DNA from: Pezicula radicicola | Lineage: Eukaryota; Ascomycota; Leotiomycetes; Helotiales; Dermateaceae | NCBI GenBank assembly: GCA_003008705.1 | Contig: PDUO01000028.1 | Span: forward strand, 317,214 to 381,213 | Reading direction: 5' to 3' | DNA length: 64,000 nt | In this document: positions 1-12,040 of the stretch, one piece after another | Position numbering within the stretch: the first letter of the stretch is position 1 | Layout: the number at the start of each line of letters is the position of its first letter | Translations under genes and position numbers: made by a program | The notes under the pieces: generated by a model | Told to the model about the DNA's origin: nothing | The model's input: the letters and a program-made list of their open reading frames with translations, nothing else | The model's database searches: none

Positions 1-63
1 TATGTTAACAACCACGGAAGCTTCGAAGATGTTGCCGATTTGTTAAGACCGGAGTTATTGTGA
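1..63 (+). CDS. 3' end of an unidentified gene (partial)
   Basis: Frame 1 is open from the window edge and ends at a TGA at 61-63, giving a 20-residue tail that reads YVNNHGSFEDVADLLRPELL. The composition is protein-like, but it is too short to assign to a family. It could also be chance, since about 20 open codons are not rare. Confidence 0.3.
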   Translation, partial: YVNNHGSFEDVADLLRPELL

Positions 64-992
64 AGGGGACTAGTATTTGGGGATTACGCCGTACCTGGAG
101 GAATATTCCGAGAGTCTCTTCTTCGCCAGCCGGGCCAGGCCTCTCTAAGAAGTAATCATTACGAAAGTCGGTTCAAGTTTGAAGGTGACGACGAGGAGAT
201 TAGCAATGGTAATGCTATAGAAGAGAAGTTAATCATGTAACATGACTGTCTTTCAATATCCATTTAATCCCATCATACTTGCTTCAAAGATACATTCATT
301 TTTCCATCGCTTAGTTCTTCTGCTATGCTTCACTTTACGATAGTGCTTCTAACCGTGGTTATTGCGATTCTCCCGAAGCCACCTCCGACAGCGAGCCGAC
401 TCATATGCAGACGTGCAACAAAGAGTTCCATCGCTCGCCAACCCACCCCCTATCCTTAAGCGACACCTCTTGAGAGCCACCATTTCCAACCCAAACTCTC
501 AATAGTGTCTTAAATTTCACATGACTCGGCCGTAGGCCAAAACCTTCTTCTTAATGATCACGTATCGGGAGGAACTGAGATAAATCCGACGGTATCTAAG
601 TCCCGACTCACCAGTCGCTAAGCCTTCCGCCGCGCTCAATCGGGATAGCAAACCGCAATTCTCTTATCGCTTCACAACAATAATAAGACAACCACACATC
701 GCAACTCCGAAGACCTCGCCTATCGATTAGCCAATTCGCCATTCGAATGATGGCATTTCGGCTCTGCACCTTGGCCGTGGATCTGGGGACACAGGCAACT
801 TTTGATTGACTACACACGGGTTGCTTGTGCCGATTTGACCCAACTTCTTTTCTGTGATCCTCATCTTTTAGAGTCTTTCCTTTATATATATTTCCTTCGA
901 TGCAGCCATTCCTGTCGTACGATATTTCAGAGCACCAGTCGTACCAGCTATCGTAGCATCTTCTCTGTTCTCTGTCTCCTTATCTTTGCAAC
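64..992. other. intergenic / promoter region
   Basis: I see no supported gene. The stretch just before 993 is pyrimidine-rich with CT runs, as is common in fungal 5' leaders, and probably holds the promoter of the downstream dehydrogenase. The short ORFs here are not protein-like. Confidence 0.5.
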
Positions 993-2290
993 ATGTCGTC
1001 CCTCCTTTGTGGAATCCCCCACTTCCTTGGCCGCCGCAAGCAACAAAAAGATACAGCTGCTGCAAAACAAACAACAGCATCTACGTACCTTGAAGGAGTT
1101 CCCATCTCAACCGAGAAGACACATGTATCAACTAAAGATCTCGCTTTCAATTCCGCTTCTACTTCGTCGTCAACAATAACAACGCCTGTAGCAACTCGAC
1201 CGAAAACTCAACGAGCGCTTACAGTATGTGCGAAAGGAAAATATGCGTTAGTTGACGACCACCCAGCCCCAGAGTTAGCACACGAAAAGGAAGTAGTTAT
1301 TCGAAATTATGCAGTCGGTTTAAATCCTATTGATTGGAAGAGCGTGGATTATAATTTCTGTTTACCTGCTTTTCCATGGGTGACGGGGAGAGAAATGGCG
1401 GGGGTTGTGGAATATGTTGGATCTGAGGTTACGAATTGTAAAGTTGGAGATCGCGTTTGGACTAGTAAGTTTGGATTCTTTTGCTTCACTGATTTTCATG
1501 TGAGAGCAGATTCTAGTATGAAATAAGAAAGTTCTGATGGTGTATTATGATAGGTACATATTACAGAGACAGTCGCGCCGGCTGTTTCCAAGAACTCGTT
1601 ACTGTCCCAGCCCATACCGTCTCCCCCATGCCAAGCAACCTCACCTTCTCCGAAGCAGCATGCCTAGGAGTAGCCGCCCTAACAGCCGCAATGACACTCT
1701 GGAAATGGCTCGAAGTACCTCTCCCTACACAATCTACATCCTCCGAAGAATACCTATTAGTATGGGGTGGATCAGCAGTTACCGGTCAATTTGCAATTCA
1801 GATTGCCAAGTTGGGTGGTCTGAAAGTTGTAGCTGTCTGTTCTGAGAAAACAAGGAGTATGTGTGAGGATCTTGGTGCTGTTTGCGTCACTAGAGATGGG
1901 AAGAGTATTCAGGAGATCCAAAATGAGGTTTTGGGTATTGCTAAGGATAAAGTTACCCGAATTATTGATCTTGTTGGGAACGAAACGGCGGCTGCCTCAC
2001 TTGCGGTTGTTAGTAAGACGTTACCGGCACATGTTGCTCCCTTGGCTATGATGAAAGATCAGGATGTTGGAGACCATGTAAAGGTGCATACGATTGAGAT
2101 GAAACGGTTTGTCCTCGATGAAGAGTCTAGAGTTTGGTCGAAGGAGTTGAATAGATTAATTGAGGGAGGAAGGATTAGGTTACCGAAGATTGAGATTATG
2201 CAGGGAGGTTTGGACGTTGTGGAGAGTGGGTTGGAGAGGTTGAAGAAGGGGGATATGAATGGGATGAAAGTTGTTGTCGCTTTGGCATAG
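993..2290 (+). CDS. medium-chain dehydrogenase/reductase (zinc-type ADH / enoyl-reductase-like)
   Basis: Two exons, 993-1464 and 1554-2290, give 402 residues; the intron 1465-1553 (89 nt) starts GTAAGT, ends TAG and restores an AGT codon. The N-terminal GroES-like domain carries LNPIDWKSVDYNF and GREMAGVVEYVGSEV (around residues 115-145). The Rossmann domain follows from about residue 225 (LVWGGSAVTGQFAIQIAKLG). This pattern matches the NAD(P)H-dependent MDR family that includes fungal trans-acting enoyl reductases (LovC/ToxD type) and quinone-reductase-like enzymes. Catalytic zinc ligands are not evident, which fits the zinc-independent branch. The first roughly 60 residues are rich in S, T and K and are not part of the fold, perhaps a targeting extension or a false start. 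No polyketide synthase lies nearby, so a biosynthetic partner role is not supported here. Substrate unknown. Confidence 0.85.
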
Positions 2291-3016
2291 GCTTTGGGGA
2301 TTACAGAGGCATTTAGACTTATAATTCCACTTTTGGGGGGCGTTGGAGTTTAGGTGGCATACTGGTATGCATACATCGGCGTTTTAAAAGAGAATCATAA
2401 GTGTATATAGGATAAATAGACGAATATTATGCTTGTACATACGTAGAGGTTGTGGTTCGAAAAATATAGAATACGGCTCTTGAATGTAATGCACTACGCT
2501 GCTTTTGTATTAAGCTATGAAATTAAAATTAGTATTCAAACCTGCGTTGTGGGATATGGTTGTGGATGGTTTTATTAAGAGAGGATGACTTATCCAAAAG
2601 GGTGGTTTGCTTAAATTTATAAGTATGCCGACGAGCTCACGAAGCGATTAGTTTTGTGAATATCTTAATCTTGAATAATTCAACACGATTGACTTACTCG
2701 GAAATTAGTTACATAAATCAAGTAAGTAGCTCAAGTCTAGTGGGCTAATTTGCCTGAATTGATGAGCGTATTCATGAATTAAGCGATGTGTGAAGTTGTC
2801 GGTATAGATTGCAGAGTTGAATTTTCCTGTGAAGATTTAATACTTCTTAACAAGTGCTTTTGAAGTTTCTAGTGTCGAATCTGCAAGACGTTGGACTTGC
2901 CAAGTTGAGGGTACTTTGCCAGTAATACTGATTGATTTAATTAATTCTTTAGCTTCGAAGGGAGTTAAACCAGCCATATCAAACTATCAGTCATCTATCA
3001 TTCTCTGCAATCCTAA
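2291..3016. other. intergenic region
   Basis: AT-rich, no coding signal found. I looked here for the missing N-terminal half of the downstream nitrilase (including its glutamate motif) and did not see it. Confidence 0.5.
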
Positions 3017-3664
3017 CTGCCTTTAATATACCTCTCAATATTAATCTCTCCCGTAGGATATGAGTTAATCTTCCGACACAAACTTCGACCCTCAGGGACT
3101 GAACGTGACATTTTCAGTGACGGGACGATGGACCAACTCAAGGTCGTCACCACGGCGTATGGAAGAGTAGGGATGTTGGAATGTGGTGAACACTGGTATC
3201 CGAGCATGACTTTTCCCATGCAAGCACAGGCCGAAAACTTCCACCTTGGTCCTTTCCCGTACATGGGGGATCCAGGAGATGACAGATACCTTTGGTGGGA
3301 AGGTGCAACAGCCAATACGGGAACAGTCGGCCATTATTCCAATATCGCTGGAGCATATAGCTTTGTACCAGCTGTGGGATATGCATTTGTTAGCGACCCT
3401 CTTGCTCAGATCGTAGCTTCTATCAGCGCAAATGTCAGCTTCAGTGATCATCCGATCTTGTATTATAGCCTGGACACTACCGATTTCAATACTTCTAAGA
3501 CTTATGACCTGGACTCTCAAGCTTCTTGGGCGGGTTTACAGCAGATTTATGACGGATTTCCTAGTTATATTCCTAATATTGCGGGAACTCTGGTTCCAGA
3601 GAAGAATGTATCTATTGAGTTCTTGTTGGATGGCGGACTCAATAGCTCTGAATCCCATGTTTAA
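3017..3664 (+). pseudogene. 5'-truncated nitrilase / cyanide hydratase-family relic
   Basis: The open frame 3017-3664 reads as the C-terminal half of a carbon-nitrogen hydrolase. Visible blocks are RHKLRPSGTERDIFSDGT (with the conserved Lys region), GRVGMLECGEHWYPSMTF (with the catalytic Cys of the LxCxEH motif), then QAENFHLGPFPYMGDPGDD and GAYSFVPAVGYAF. Family members run about 320-380 residues; here only about 200 remain. The first half with the catalytic Glu is absent, and residues before about 3062 no longer resemble the family. The only ATG in the conserved part (3128) lies after the Lys block, so a protein from it would lack two of the three catalytic residues. I read this as a truncated relic rather than a gene with unseen 5' exons. 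Confidence 0.75.
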
Positions 3665-5792
3665 TGAAGATACATATGATGATGATGATAGTTATTTACG
3701 TCCGAAGAGACCTCCCCAAGGGTATAGGGATGTACTAAGCTAAGGAGTTTTTATATATAAAGTCCTATCTACAAAGACATACTAAAAATACAAGGGGAAA
3801 AAGATCAATCCCTCTATAGATAGTCCTAAGTCCCTAATCCCGCGGTGTTATAATTCTCTTGTATACCCTAGAAAGCATTTTATGTATTTCTGTGTAGCTA
3901 AGCTAGTTGCTTTTAATGTATAACTAAAGCCTTGTAACTATGACCTCCTACGGCCGATTAAGGTAGACTACTAGAATAATAAAAGCAACATCCTAGGTAG
4001 CCTAAAGATCCTTTAGATAGATACTAGATGTATACAAAGGTGTAATATTAATACCTCGAAGATCCTCCCCCGTATACCTTCCCTCCTACCCTAAGTGCCT
4101 ACTATATCCTAACAGCCCCCTTCGCCTTCCTCCACCATCCTCAAGTATCTATTAACCGTCGTAGGAATAATAGAGGCCTAGCTCTAATAAAGGTAGGTAC
4201 ATCGTGCGATCCTCGAGTCATAGTTGTAGGGAGGGAGAGGCTACGGTGGCTAGATCGTCGACATCAGTATCGATAAGGGAAAATCTCTTTGTATCGTCGT
4301 TTCGTAACTCAATCTTAGCTCTGCCGACACTCTAGAAGAGTGTGACAGGTTCGTAGAGGTACACCACGTATAGGTGTTGAGTCGTCGCCCTCCAATGAAG
4401 ATACATAGTAAGTTCATAGGGCACCCACAAGGGTTGGAATTGTAATGTATAGGCAATCTCTAAAAAAAATACTTGGTCAAGTTTCATATGAGCTTCTATA
4501 ATAGGAAAAGTAGTCAAAAAAGAAGAAGAAAAAAAACCCAAAAACCAGCGATGTTTAAACCGAAACTCAGGTCAAGTAAGTTACTTATTTCTAAAACTTA
4601 TTTCTAAGTATCTAAGCTGTTTTACAACACCTTGTTCAAACCAGTGCTGAGCCTAATCCTAATAAAGCTCTTGAAGTTGAATACGAAACCAGAAACCAAG
4701 TGCGCAGCCTTTACAAACTCATTACCTTCATGTTACAGACCTCCCTCATGCTAAACAACCTCTAGAAACTTGGGGCAATTCTTCCTCTCCACCATCCTTC
4801 AAGATCTCCTTAACCTTCTCCGCTGAATCAAGCACATCAGCCAAGCAGAAGATAACAAGATGGACATATGAAGAACTGCTTGGTTTAGCAAGACCCTTCA
4901 TGTTCAGGAATGGTGGTTTTCCTTGTTTGGAATTCTTATTTCTAGACCCTGAGTCTATTCGTAGTCTGCGAGCTTAAAATGTTGTGAAGTTAAAGCGAAG
5001 CGATCCTGCTGGGGTTCTGCCACTTTTACCAAGTATTGATCGAACAAACGACTATATTACAGTTGACTACAAAAGTGTCAGTCCGGAAGTGAATAATATG
5101 GAGATACCCACCTTAGAATTCCTATATTATATAGCCATGGATAGAGAAGGGGCTGGTAATTGCTGGCAGCTAAGGTATTGCTGTCAACTAATAGGTATGG
5201 AGATATCGTATCGTTGACATGCTTTCCATAAAATCGGAAGTCGCGATGGCCAGCTGCTTCACGCTGGGCGCGGATTAGTGAGTAGTGCTCGTCGGTGATA
5301 CGGGTGCGTGTGAGATCGTTGGGATTGCTCCGAGGCGCTGTATTTTAATAGGCGACACCAGTGAACCTGCTCGAGGGCGATTTTTGTCGGAATGAATAGG
5401 AGAAAAGCAAGGGAAATTGTCGAATTCGTGATTTAAGAGTGCTTGTATTGCGGTTATTAAGTTTGAGAGCTTAAGACTCTGGTTTTGACGTCGAAAACAC
5501 CACTAAACTGAATCGGCAATAGGGTCAGGAAATTCACCTCTTTCTAAATGAGTGAAGTGCCAGTTGGAACCGCCGTATACCTTCTTCTTTGGAAATAGTG
5601 TCTCTTCAATCCGACTCGCACCCTATTTCCAAGGGGTTTAGCTTCGGCTTGGGAAGCTCTGCGCACCAGTGTCACCTGCTCAAGCAATCCAGAAAGATGA
5701 AGTTACTCAATACAATTAAGCTGAAGCTATTACCGAAAGAACCTTAAAAATCCTTTTTAGACAAAACTGGTGATATGTTTGTGGGTTTACCG
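3665..5792. repeat. gene-poor tract with a decayed repeat-like segment (about 3770-4450)
   Basis: No coding gene is supported. About 3770-4450 has a distinctive texture: many TA steps and CCTA/TAGG words with embedded CG-containing blocks. This is what a repeat looks like after C-to-T repeat-induced mutation. Read on the minus strand around 4080-4250 it gives broken, faintly helix-turn-helix-like peptide with many stops, too weak to name a transposon family. At 5589-5632 a perfect 10-bp inverted repeat (TTGGAAATAG / CTATTTCCAA) spans a 24-nt loop. The rest is nondescript. Confidence 0.35.
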
Positions 5793-6962
5793 CTACTTCC
5801 ATACTCGGTTGAAGTGAATAGATGTAAGTTTGGCAGATTCATCTCCTCCTCTAGCCGCAATAGCTCTGCGAAGAGCATCTTCAGCATCTCCAACATTCTC
5901 GAATCCAAGTTCGTCAGCCTTTTGCAAAATTTTCTCTGCCCATGCCTCAGCGCTGAGAGGAAGGTCTGCATAGTCACACTCCGGAACTGTAGGGCAGAGA
6001 TATCTTTCTGTGACACGGCCATTCTTTTTGTTCGGGGATGCAGCCTCTTCCCTTTGTTGCAAATTCGCAATAAAGTTAACCGCTGTCGTAAGGGAGACTC
6101 GGACAACCTCAATAACTTCTAAATTACCGTCGTCTATTCTGAGTAGAAGAGTTTGTGCCTTGATTTGCTCAAAAGTTATTGGTGCACTCAAACGGGATTC
6201 ATCCCCTGTCCGGACCATCAATACGCTTTGTGCCTGAGAGTACTTGTCAAGACTGACTCGCCCATCTTCGTCTTCCTCTACATATTGGACTTCGTCGAGA
6301 ATGAGTACGATGGCTCTGCATAACGGGAGCAGCTCGTAGTTCTCAGCGCTAAGTTTACAGCACGGATAAATGTCCTCTCCTTGGCCCAGTCGGCTGAGGA
6401 GCTCAGAAGCTTGACCACAAATTATTTTGTGGGAACGAATAATGTCTATCACTGTCTCAGGATCGTTGGAAGTAATACAGACAGGGTCTGCAAAAAAATG
6501 ACCGAATTCGATATTGGGTTCGTTATTATGATGGGAGAACCACTGTTCGTAGATACAACCAAAAATGATCATACGACAACGGTTGTTTGCTTGACCCGAA
6601 GATGCAACGTACAGCGTTGTAGTCTTATTACAGAAGCGACTGAGCATTTTGGGATTCGACTGGGGAGCTCCTTCATCTAGAGTTCGCATGCGGTTTGAAT
6701 CCAGCCAATTCAATTTGGTTTCGTGTCGGAATATGATATCTCTTCGATGGAATTTCCAATATTCTTCTAGTTGTGATCTGACCTCGAGCCTCAGCTCTCT
6801 TGTCAGAGGCTCTTCTAGTGGAACAGTAGTGTGATCCATCGTAAAGGTCGTCCTCGCAACCATGCGTTCAGAATCGAGGCGTCCAGTTGATGGTGGAGTA
6901 GTTTGCGGCTGACTTAGATTCCGAATCACTATCGGCCTGAATGAAGAATATGACCCCTCCAA
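5793..6962 (-). CDS. hypothetical protein, 389 residues, single exon
   Basis: One uninterrupted frame from ATG at 6962 to TAG at 5793. I do not recognise the family. The protein is soluble-looking with no signal peptide or membrane segment. Around residues 60-110 there is a charged region (EEYWKFHRRDIIFRHETKLN), the middle is rich in Cys and Ile, and an acidic stretch DEVQYVEEDEDGRVSLDKYS lies near residue 225. The C-terminal third carries a helix-prone AEAWAEKILQKADELGF segment. Codon use and composition look protein-like throughout, and the length is far beyond chance for an open frame, so a real gene is likely. It stands alone between two gene-poor tracts, the setting of many lineage-specific fungal genes. 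Confidence 0.65.
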   Translation of the reverse strand: MEGSYSSFRPIVIRNLSQPQTTPPSTGRLDSERMVARTTFTMDHTTVPLEEPLTRELRLEVRSQLEEYWKFHRRDIIFRHETKLNWLDSNRMRTLDEGAPQSNPKMLSRFCNKTTTLYVASSGQANNRCRMIIFGCIYEQWFSHHNNEPNIEFGHFFADPVCITSNDPETVIDIIRSHKIICGQASELLSRLGQGEDIYPCCKLSAENYELLPLCRAIVLILDEVQYVEEDEDGRVSLDKYSQAQSVLMVRTGDESRLSAPITFEQIKAQTLLLRIDDGNLEVIEVVRVSLTTAVNFIANLQQREEAASPNKKNGRVTERYLCPTVPECDYADLPLSAEAWAEKILQKADELGFENVGDAEDALRRAIAARGGDESAKLTSIHFNRVWK

Positions 6963-9255
6963 TCAAATAGGATGGAACAAAACGATTGAATATTTGCAAT
7001 TGAACCGGCACGCTAGATCGACGTTGGCTTGTCAGACAGGTGGGTGATTAAATCACCACGCAGCTTGTAGGGGGACTATAGCCGACTAGCTAGGTAAACG
7101 AGGAACCTAAGGCCTGTGTATCGCCTACTTCTCGAAAGAGTCTCCATGCTAGATGATGGGCTCAAAAGATCGAGTGCGGTATGACGAAGGCGATGTCTGA
7201 TGGATGATTGATCAAAGACTCCAACGGGTAGATGCTCAATTGAATAGAGGAGCAAATCGGAAGTACTTTGCTAGGAATATAGTCTGATATCAAAATCAGT
7301 CGGTTGGAAGAATAGCAGTCCGGGCCGACACAGTTTGGATTGATATTCAGACGGATGTGCAGTTTAGAACACCTTCCTAAGTATAGAAGCGCGGCGGAGA
7401 GACTTAAGGTACGAGTTGATGTTACCCTGATGGATGGATGTGCTATAGACGTGCGCTAGGAGAACGCGGAATCTAATGGATGAGAGCTATGGAAAAGCCC
7501 TCCCAAACGATTCAAGTTGCTGAGAGTACAGTCCCACAGGAGAATTGATGAGACGTACAGAACGATGATGCGCGGATGGACACGGACACGCAGTTGAGTT
7601 TGTATGGATGTGATGATGGGTGGATGACTAGGGTGGAAGAGTTTGCCACCAGTCTTGACTGCTGAGAGTCTTATCTGCTATGAGATGAGAGTGTGATTGT
7701 GTGCGGACGGACTGATGCTCAGCTGGACGGACGAGCGATGGAGAAGTGTGGTTGTCTCAGGATTGGACTGGTTGCACGGAAGACGCTGGTATTTGGTTTT
7801 CTATGTAGGGCTTAGGAAGAGAGTTGACAGAAATTCCGTAGGTAGGACGGTCGAGCAATATAGAAAGTGTCCTTGCCACTGGATTCGCCTGATTATTTGG
7901 AGAAGAGATATATCTGATAATCGGGGAATGTTGAGAGGTTTGGAAGTTGCTCAGTGATAGGGACGAACGACGGAGAAATGTTTTCCACCGAGTCTACCCG
8001 ATCGCTGGGAGGAGAGACGTATTCTAGGATCAGGGACGGGATTGATGCACGAAAGTCCCAGAAGAGGTATGGGTTGTTGCTGCAAGAAGATTTAGTTTCG
8101 AATTTGGAAATGTGACAGTAACTCCAAATCTGAGCGAGCCTTCGTACTGTGGAAGTTGTTCTTGCAGGATTCTGTCACGAGTGGTGGCCTTACGGTGTTC
8201 TCTGGATATTGAAATGAATTTTGTTGGATCTTTCCTTTCTGTTCCAATGGATTCAGAGAAGAGTCAGAGAAACTCGATGCTGCGGTGTTCATGATGTGTA
8301 CCTCGTCGGTGAGTGAATATGAAAGGTATGGTGAGATGTGTGTTGGAGCTAAGGTTGGTTAAGGCTGACTGGAAGATACCGGACCGTATCAACCGTATCA
8401 TGTGAATCAACTCCCGCATCAAAGAATTTTAGTAGTATTGGGTCACTGAGTGTTCTCAAATCTATTAGCAAACCGATATAGAAATTGTAAATTTGCTGGA
8501 TTTCAAATCCATTTTAACCCCTAAATGAATAGATCCCGGAAGTTTATAATTCTATTCGAAGGAATGTACATCTTCCTTACAATAGCTTTTTGGAGCGGTG
8601 TCTTATAAAGTTCCCGTTTTGTGCCTTTAGTGACGATTATTTTGGCGAATGGCGAGACTGCCGGGGCTAGAAGGATCTCAACTTGGGACTTCTGTGAACG
8701 GCAGTGAAACAGTGACACAGTAAATCATAGTTCTGGAAAATTACAACGCTGACGAAGATTGCAGTGGTTGAAGTTTCGCTTCTGAGATGCTTCTGTGTCA
8801 TGACTCTTGTTATTTGGCTGCAAATACGTATATACAACTTCCTGAAATTTTCAAAAGGTTTCCAATTGGGAATCATAGTCGTAATTTCTTTCGGTCAAGT
8901 ACATTCTTATAGCACAAGCTTGTGCAAACTAAGCCCGGAAAGCCTTTGCGTGGGCTACTTGGCTGGCCACTAGTGCTTTTTAGGAAATTTTGAACTGCCT
9001 TTGAAGTCCATTTAGACTTCATGACAGCCAGATGTACATACGCCACGATTACTTCGGATCGCCATTAGTCCTGATTGGCTTGTGTCAACACGTCCAAAAT
9101 ATGACACTTCTCTGTGACGATCCTCATAGCTGAGATTTATCCTGTCCAGACCTTCTTTCGAGTTTTTCTTTCTTTGAATCATCTTTGGGCTTGTACAGAT
9201 GACAAGAATTACTCCTCAAACTTGTCTATGACCTCTCACCGGAGATCTATCTTTC
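6963..9255. other. gene-poor tract
   Basis: No gene supported. About 7000-8080 is purine-rich on the plus strand with recurrent GATGGATG and GAGAGT words but no clean tandem repeat. Short ORFs such as 7697-7957 have no recognisable content. From 8450 the sequence turns AT-rich. Confidence 0.4.
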
Positions 9256-9920
9256 AGTTTTGCTCTCTCCATCAACCTCACTTTTCGTTCTAATCATCAC
9301 TGCTTCGCTGGTACCTGTGGAGAATGACTATTCCCACTCCAAGCCAGCCTACACGTCGTTGTCTGGTATTGCTGGCTCGCAATCTCAATTACCTTTCTCG
9401 CGATCCGAGCTTTTCATCACCAAATGCGGGAAGTGCTTCGAGCACCTATACTCGAGCGTAAAATTCCGGTTCTTGTGAAGCAACTGGCCGCTAGCGGCCT
9501 CTTGATTCTCGCATGGATACTCGCGTTGTATGGCATTGTTGTTGGTATTTGGTGGATTCGACCAAAGGATTACTTTGAGGAGAGAGGAATTGAAGGCGGA
9601 GTGGCATTGGGAAATGGAAGACTTTGCGGCTATTGCTTTAACTAGACATCAAGGCAAGTTCATTTTCCTCGCAATCTCCCGAAAGCCATTGAAGTTTACC
9701 ACCTGGCCATTTCTAAGTGGCAGCAAATGGCTGGAAATGGGAATTTGGTTATGGATTCTTTGCTTGAGGTCCAATACTCAGTCTCAAGAGTTATATCCCC
9801 TGGAAAGCAGAGAAGTCCCTAATTATCACTTAAATTTAAGATCATCGTCGGCAAACATAAAATTTACCTTTTCTTTTGTGAATCTTTTGCGAATGATGGA
9901 TGGTCGAGTAATTAAGTAAG
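9256..9920 (+). pseudogene. possible frameshifted small membrane-protein gene
   Basis: Two frames each hold protein-like sequence that would join with a one-base shift. Frame 1 from 9424 has a hydrophobic helix (ASGLLILAWILALYGIVVG) followed by IWWIRPKDY. The +1 frame continues with charged LRREELKAEWHWEMEDF and AIALTRHQGK. Removing one T from the TTT near 9572 would make a continuous reading frame across the join. I do not recognise the family. It could be a pseudogene, a sequencing indel or coincidence; no start or splice structure is clear. Confidence 0.3.
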
Positions 9921-10082
9921 CTGGATTCTACGCTATAAAATGGCGAAGTCAAAGCTATGATTTTTCTAGTCATGATACAGGTATTTTTGCTTCACACTAG
10001 TGATAAATATCATGGAAAGTTCACCATTACAATACAATACATTAAAACTGCCCATTCCTAATAAGTATAGCAAGACTGGCTC

Positions 10083-12040
10083 TCAGATTGGATATCTAAA
10101 TGATCTTAACTGAAAATCTGTTAAATCTGCAAACTCCTCGTTCTCAACCTTCTCATGTACGACACCATCTGTAAGAGGGGAAATATAGTCAGAAAAGCCA
10201 TCAACTTCCAATATTTAGGAAAACTTACTTGCTGCATCGATTTCATCCTGCTTGTTTCTCTTGTTGTTCCAATATTTATGTATACATCCTATAGTAGCCA
10301 ACAAGATCGCGGTGAATATTAAAAAGGCAAGCATGGTATATTTGGCAGTCTAGCACACAATAAACCCGGTCAGTACTGCTTGAAGTTTAGAACAATGCGG
10401 ACTTACATAGTAATTTGGTGCATCGCCTGGTCTGTAGGTTTGAGGCCCGATAATATTCCCAACTGCGTAGCCAAGCTGATATGCGGCACCGAATGCAAGC
10501 TTCTTGGTAGAGCCACCAACACCTGCAGTCATGAATGTGATGACAAAAAGAACTGATACGGGAACTACATGGATATGTGTTAGCAGTAGATATTCTCACA
10601 GTGTCGAGCGACTTACACTGCATAGTTAAAATATATCCGCCATAACGAGCAACATAATGATGGCTGGGGATGGTGAACATCATAACCACCCCAACGCAAG
10701 AAAGGACGAGCACAAAGACCCCAGCAAAAGTCCGATTAGTGTATTTTGCAACTAGCAGCGCCACGCCTGTGCCGATGACAGCAGCTACTCCAGGAGCCAT
10801 GCTCAGAAGAGTGGATTGCTCTGCCGTGAACCCAAAGCCAGAAATAATGGAAGGCCCTACGTGTCCGTCCAAGATTAGCATTAGAGAAGATAGCATTAGA
10901 TAATAACATACCGAAAACCGTAATGCCACCATTGGGAAGTCCAGTAGACACAAGTAGCAAAAATATAAGGTAGAATCGTGGATCACAAAAGGCTTCCTTA
11001 AGTTGAGTCCAATTAAAGCGCCAAACCTCTGTACCAGTTTTATTATTTCGCACTCTTTCTAGTGCAATAGTCTTTTGATCCTCTGTTAACCACCTGGCAG
11101 TAGTCGGTGAGGCAGCAAGAAAGAACCAAAGGATAATACCGATGCAGATGGTTAGAGTGCCGTAGAACACAAACAGGCCTTGCCATCTAAAATTAGGGGC
11201 TTGATAGATGGTCCAGGCAAAGAAGCCTCCGAAAACATTTGCCGCTCCAGAACTTGTGTACCAAATAGCCACACGAGAGATCTGCTCCTCCTTGGTATAC
11301 CACGAACCGAGAATATAGATGACAACAGGTGCAGTACAGACTTCGATACTTCCAAGGAGGAAACGGAGGACAGCAAGACTTGCAAAGTCGTGGCAAACTG
11401 CATGCATGGCTACAACAAATCCCCAAATCATACACATTGTAGCGAAATACTTTGACAGAGAAATGCGTTGCATTAAGTAAGTGGCAAGGATCTCCCCACC
11501 CAGGTATCCAAAGCTATTGTCAAATCTTAGTGCCTACTAACAACTTTTGCGTTGATTTGAAGACCTACTAAACAAGTGAACCAAGCCAGGAGTATTGGCT
11601 TCCAGTCAGCTGAGTTGCTTCTTTTATGCCCATTATAGCAGCAAATGACAGACTATTTTTGTCCTGCAGATAGGTTTAATTAGCTAGATTAAGTGCAAGC
11701 CCGATTTAAATGTACTTGCCATTAACATGAGAACATAGATACTGAAGACCATGGGCAAAATTCTGACATCAATTTTTTTCAAGACGCGTTTAGCTTCGGC
11801 AGAGTTGGGGTCAAATGTGACATGGTGAGTTGTAAGCAAATTCAGCGCTTTGTCCTTGGTAGCTGCTTGTATGTCGACGCCTTTTTCAGCGACTAGAATA
11901 CTGGAGATAGCTATGGTCTCGCCCTGCGAAGGATTCCAATTAGCAATATTACACCTAGGATTATACTGAGGTCGTACTGTTTCAAAGTCGGCAATAGTGT
12001 TGCCATTCTCTGGGTGCTTCTTCTTCATCGTCGACATCAT
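10083..12040 (-). CDS. MFS transporter, allantoate permease (Dal5/ACS) type
   Basis: Seven exons on the minus strand: 12040-11720, 11663-11569, 11513-10912, 10856-10617, 10564-10407, 10349-10229, 10168-10083, giving 540 residues with every junction in phase. It should be a plasma-membrane proton symporter for a small organic anion or related nutrient. After a hydrophilic N-terminus come IDVRILPMVFSIYVLMLM|DKNSL, the family's first helix and DK(N/T)xLS loop, then LLGSIEVCTAPVVIYILGSWY (helix 4 and loop). The end, DLTDFQLRSFRYPI, matches the conserved DLTD...FRY tail of this family. Intron 1 (11719-11664) needs a GC donor (ATG|GCAAGT); the other five use GT-AG and are 52-60 nt. It is divergent from the Zn2Cys6 regulator, with 971 bp between the two start codons, which suggests shared control. 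Alternative starts lie at codons 2 and 5. Confidence 0.92.

Noticed and set aside
3013..3520. Minus-strand ORFs opposite the nitrilase relic, one containing a GEINIER peptide that resembles a nitrilase motif
   Set aside because: The plus strand carries several nitrilase blocks in order; the minus-strand peptide is an isolated coincidence in an antisense frame.
7697..7957. Plus-strand ORF of 86 codons in the purine-rich tract
   Set aside because: No ATG-linked conserved feature, and its Trp/Arg-rich content reflects GG-rich sequence.
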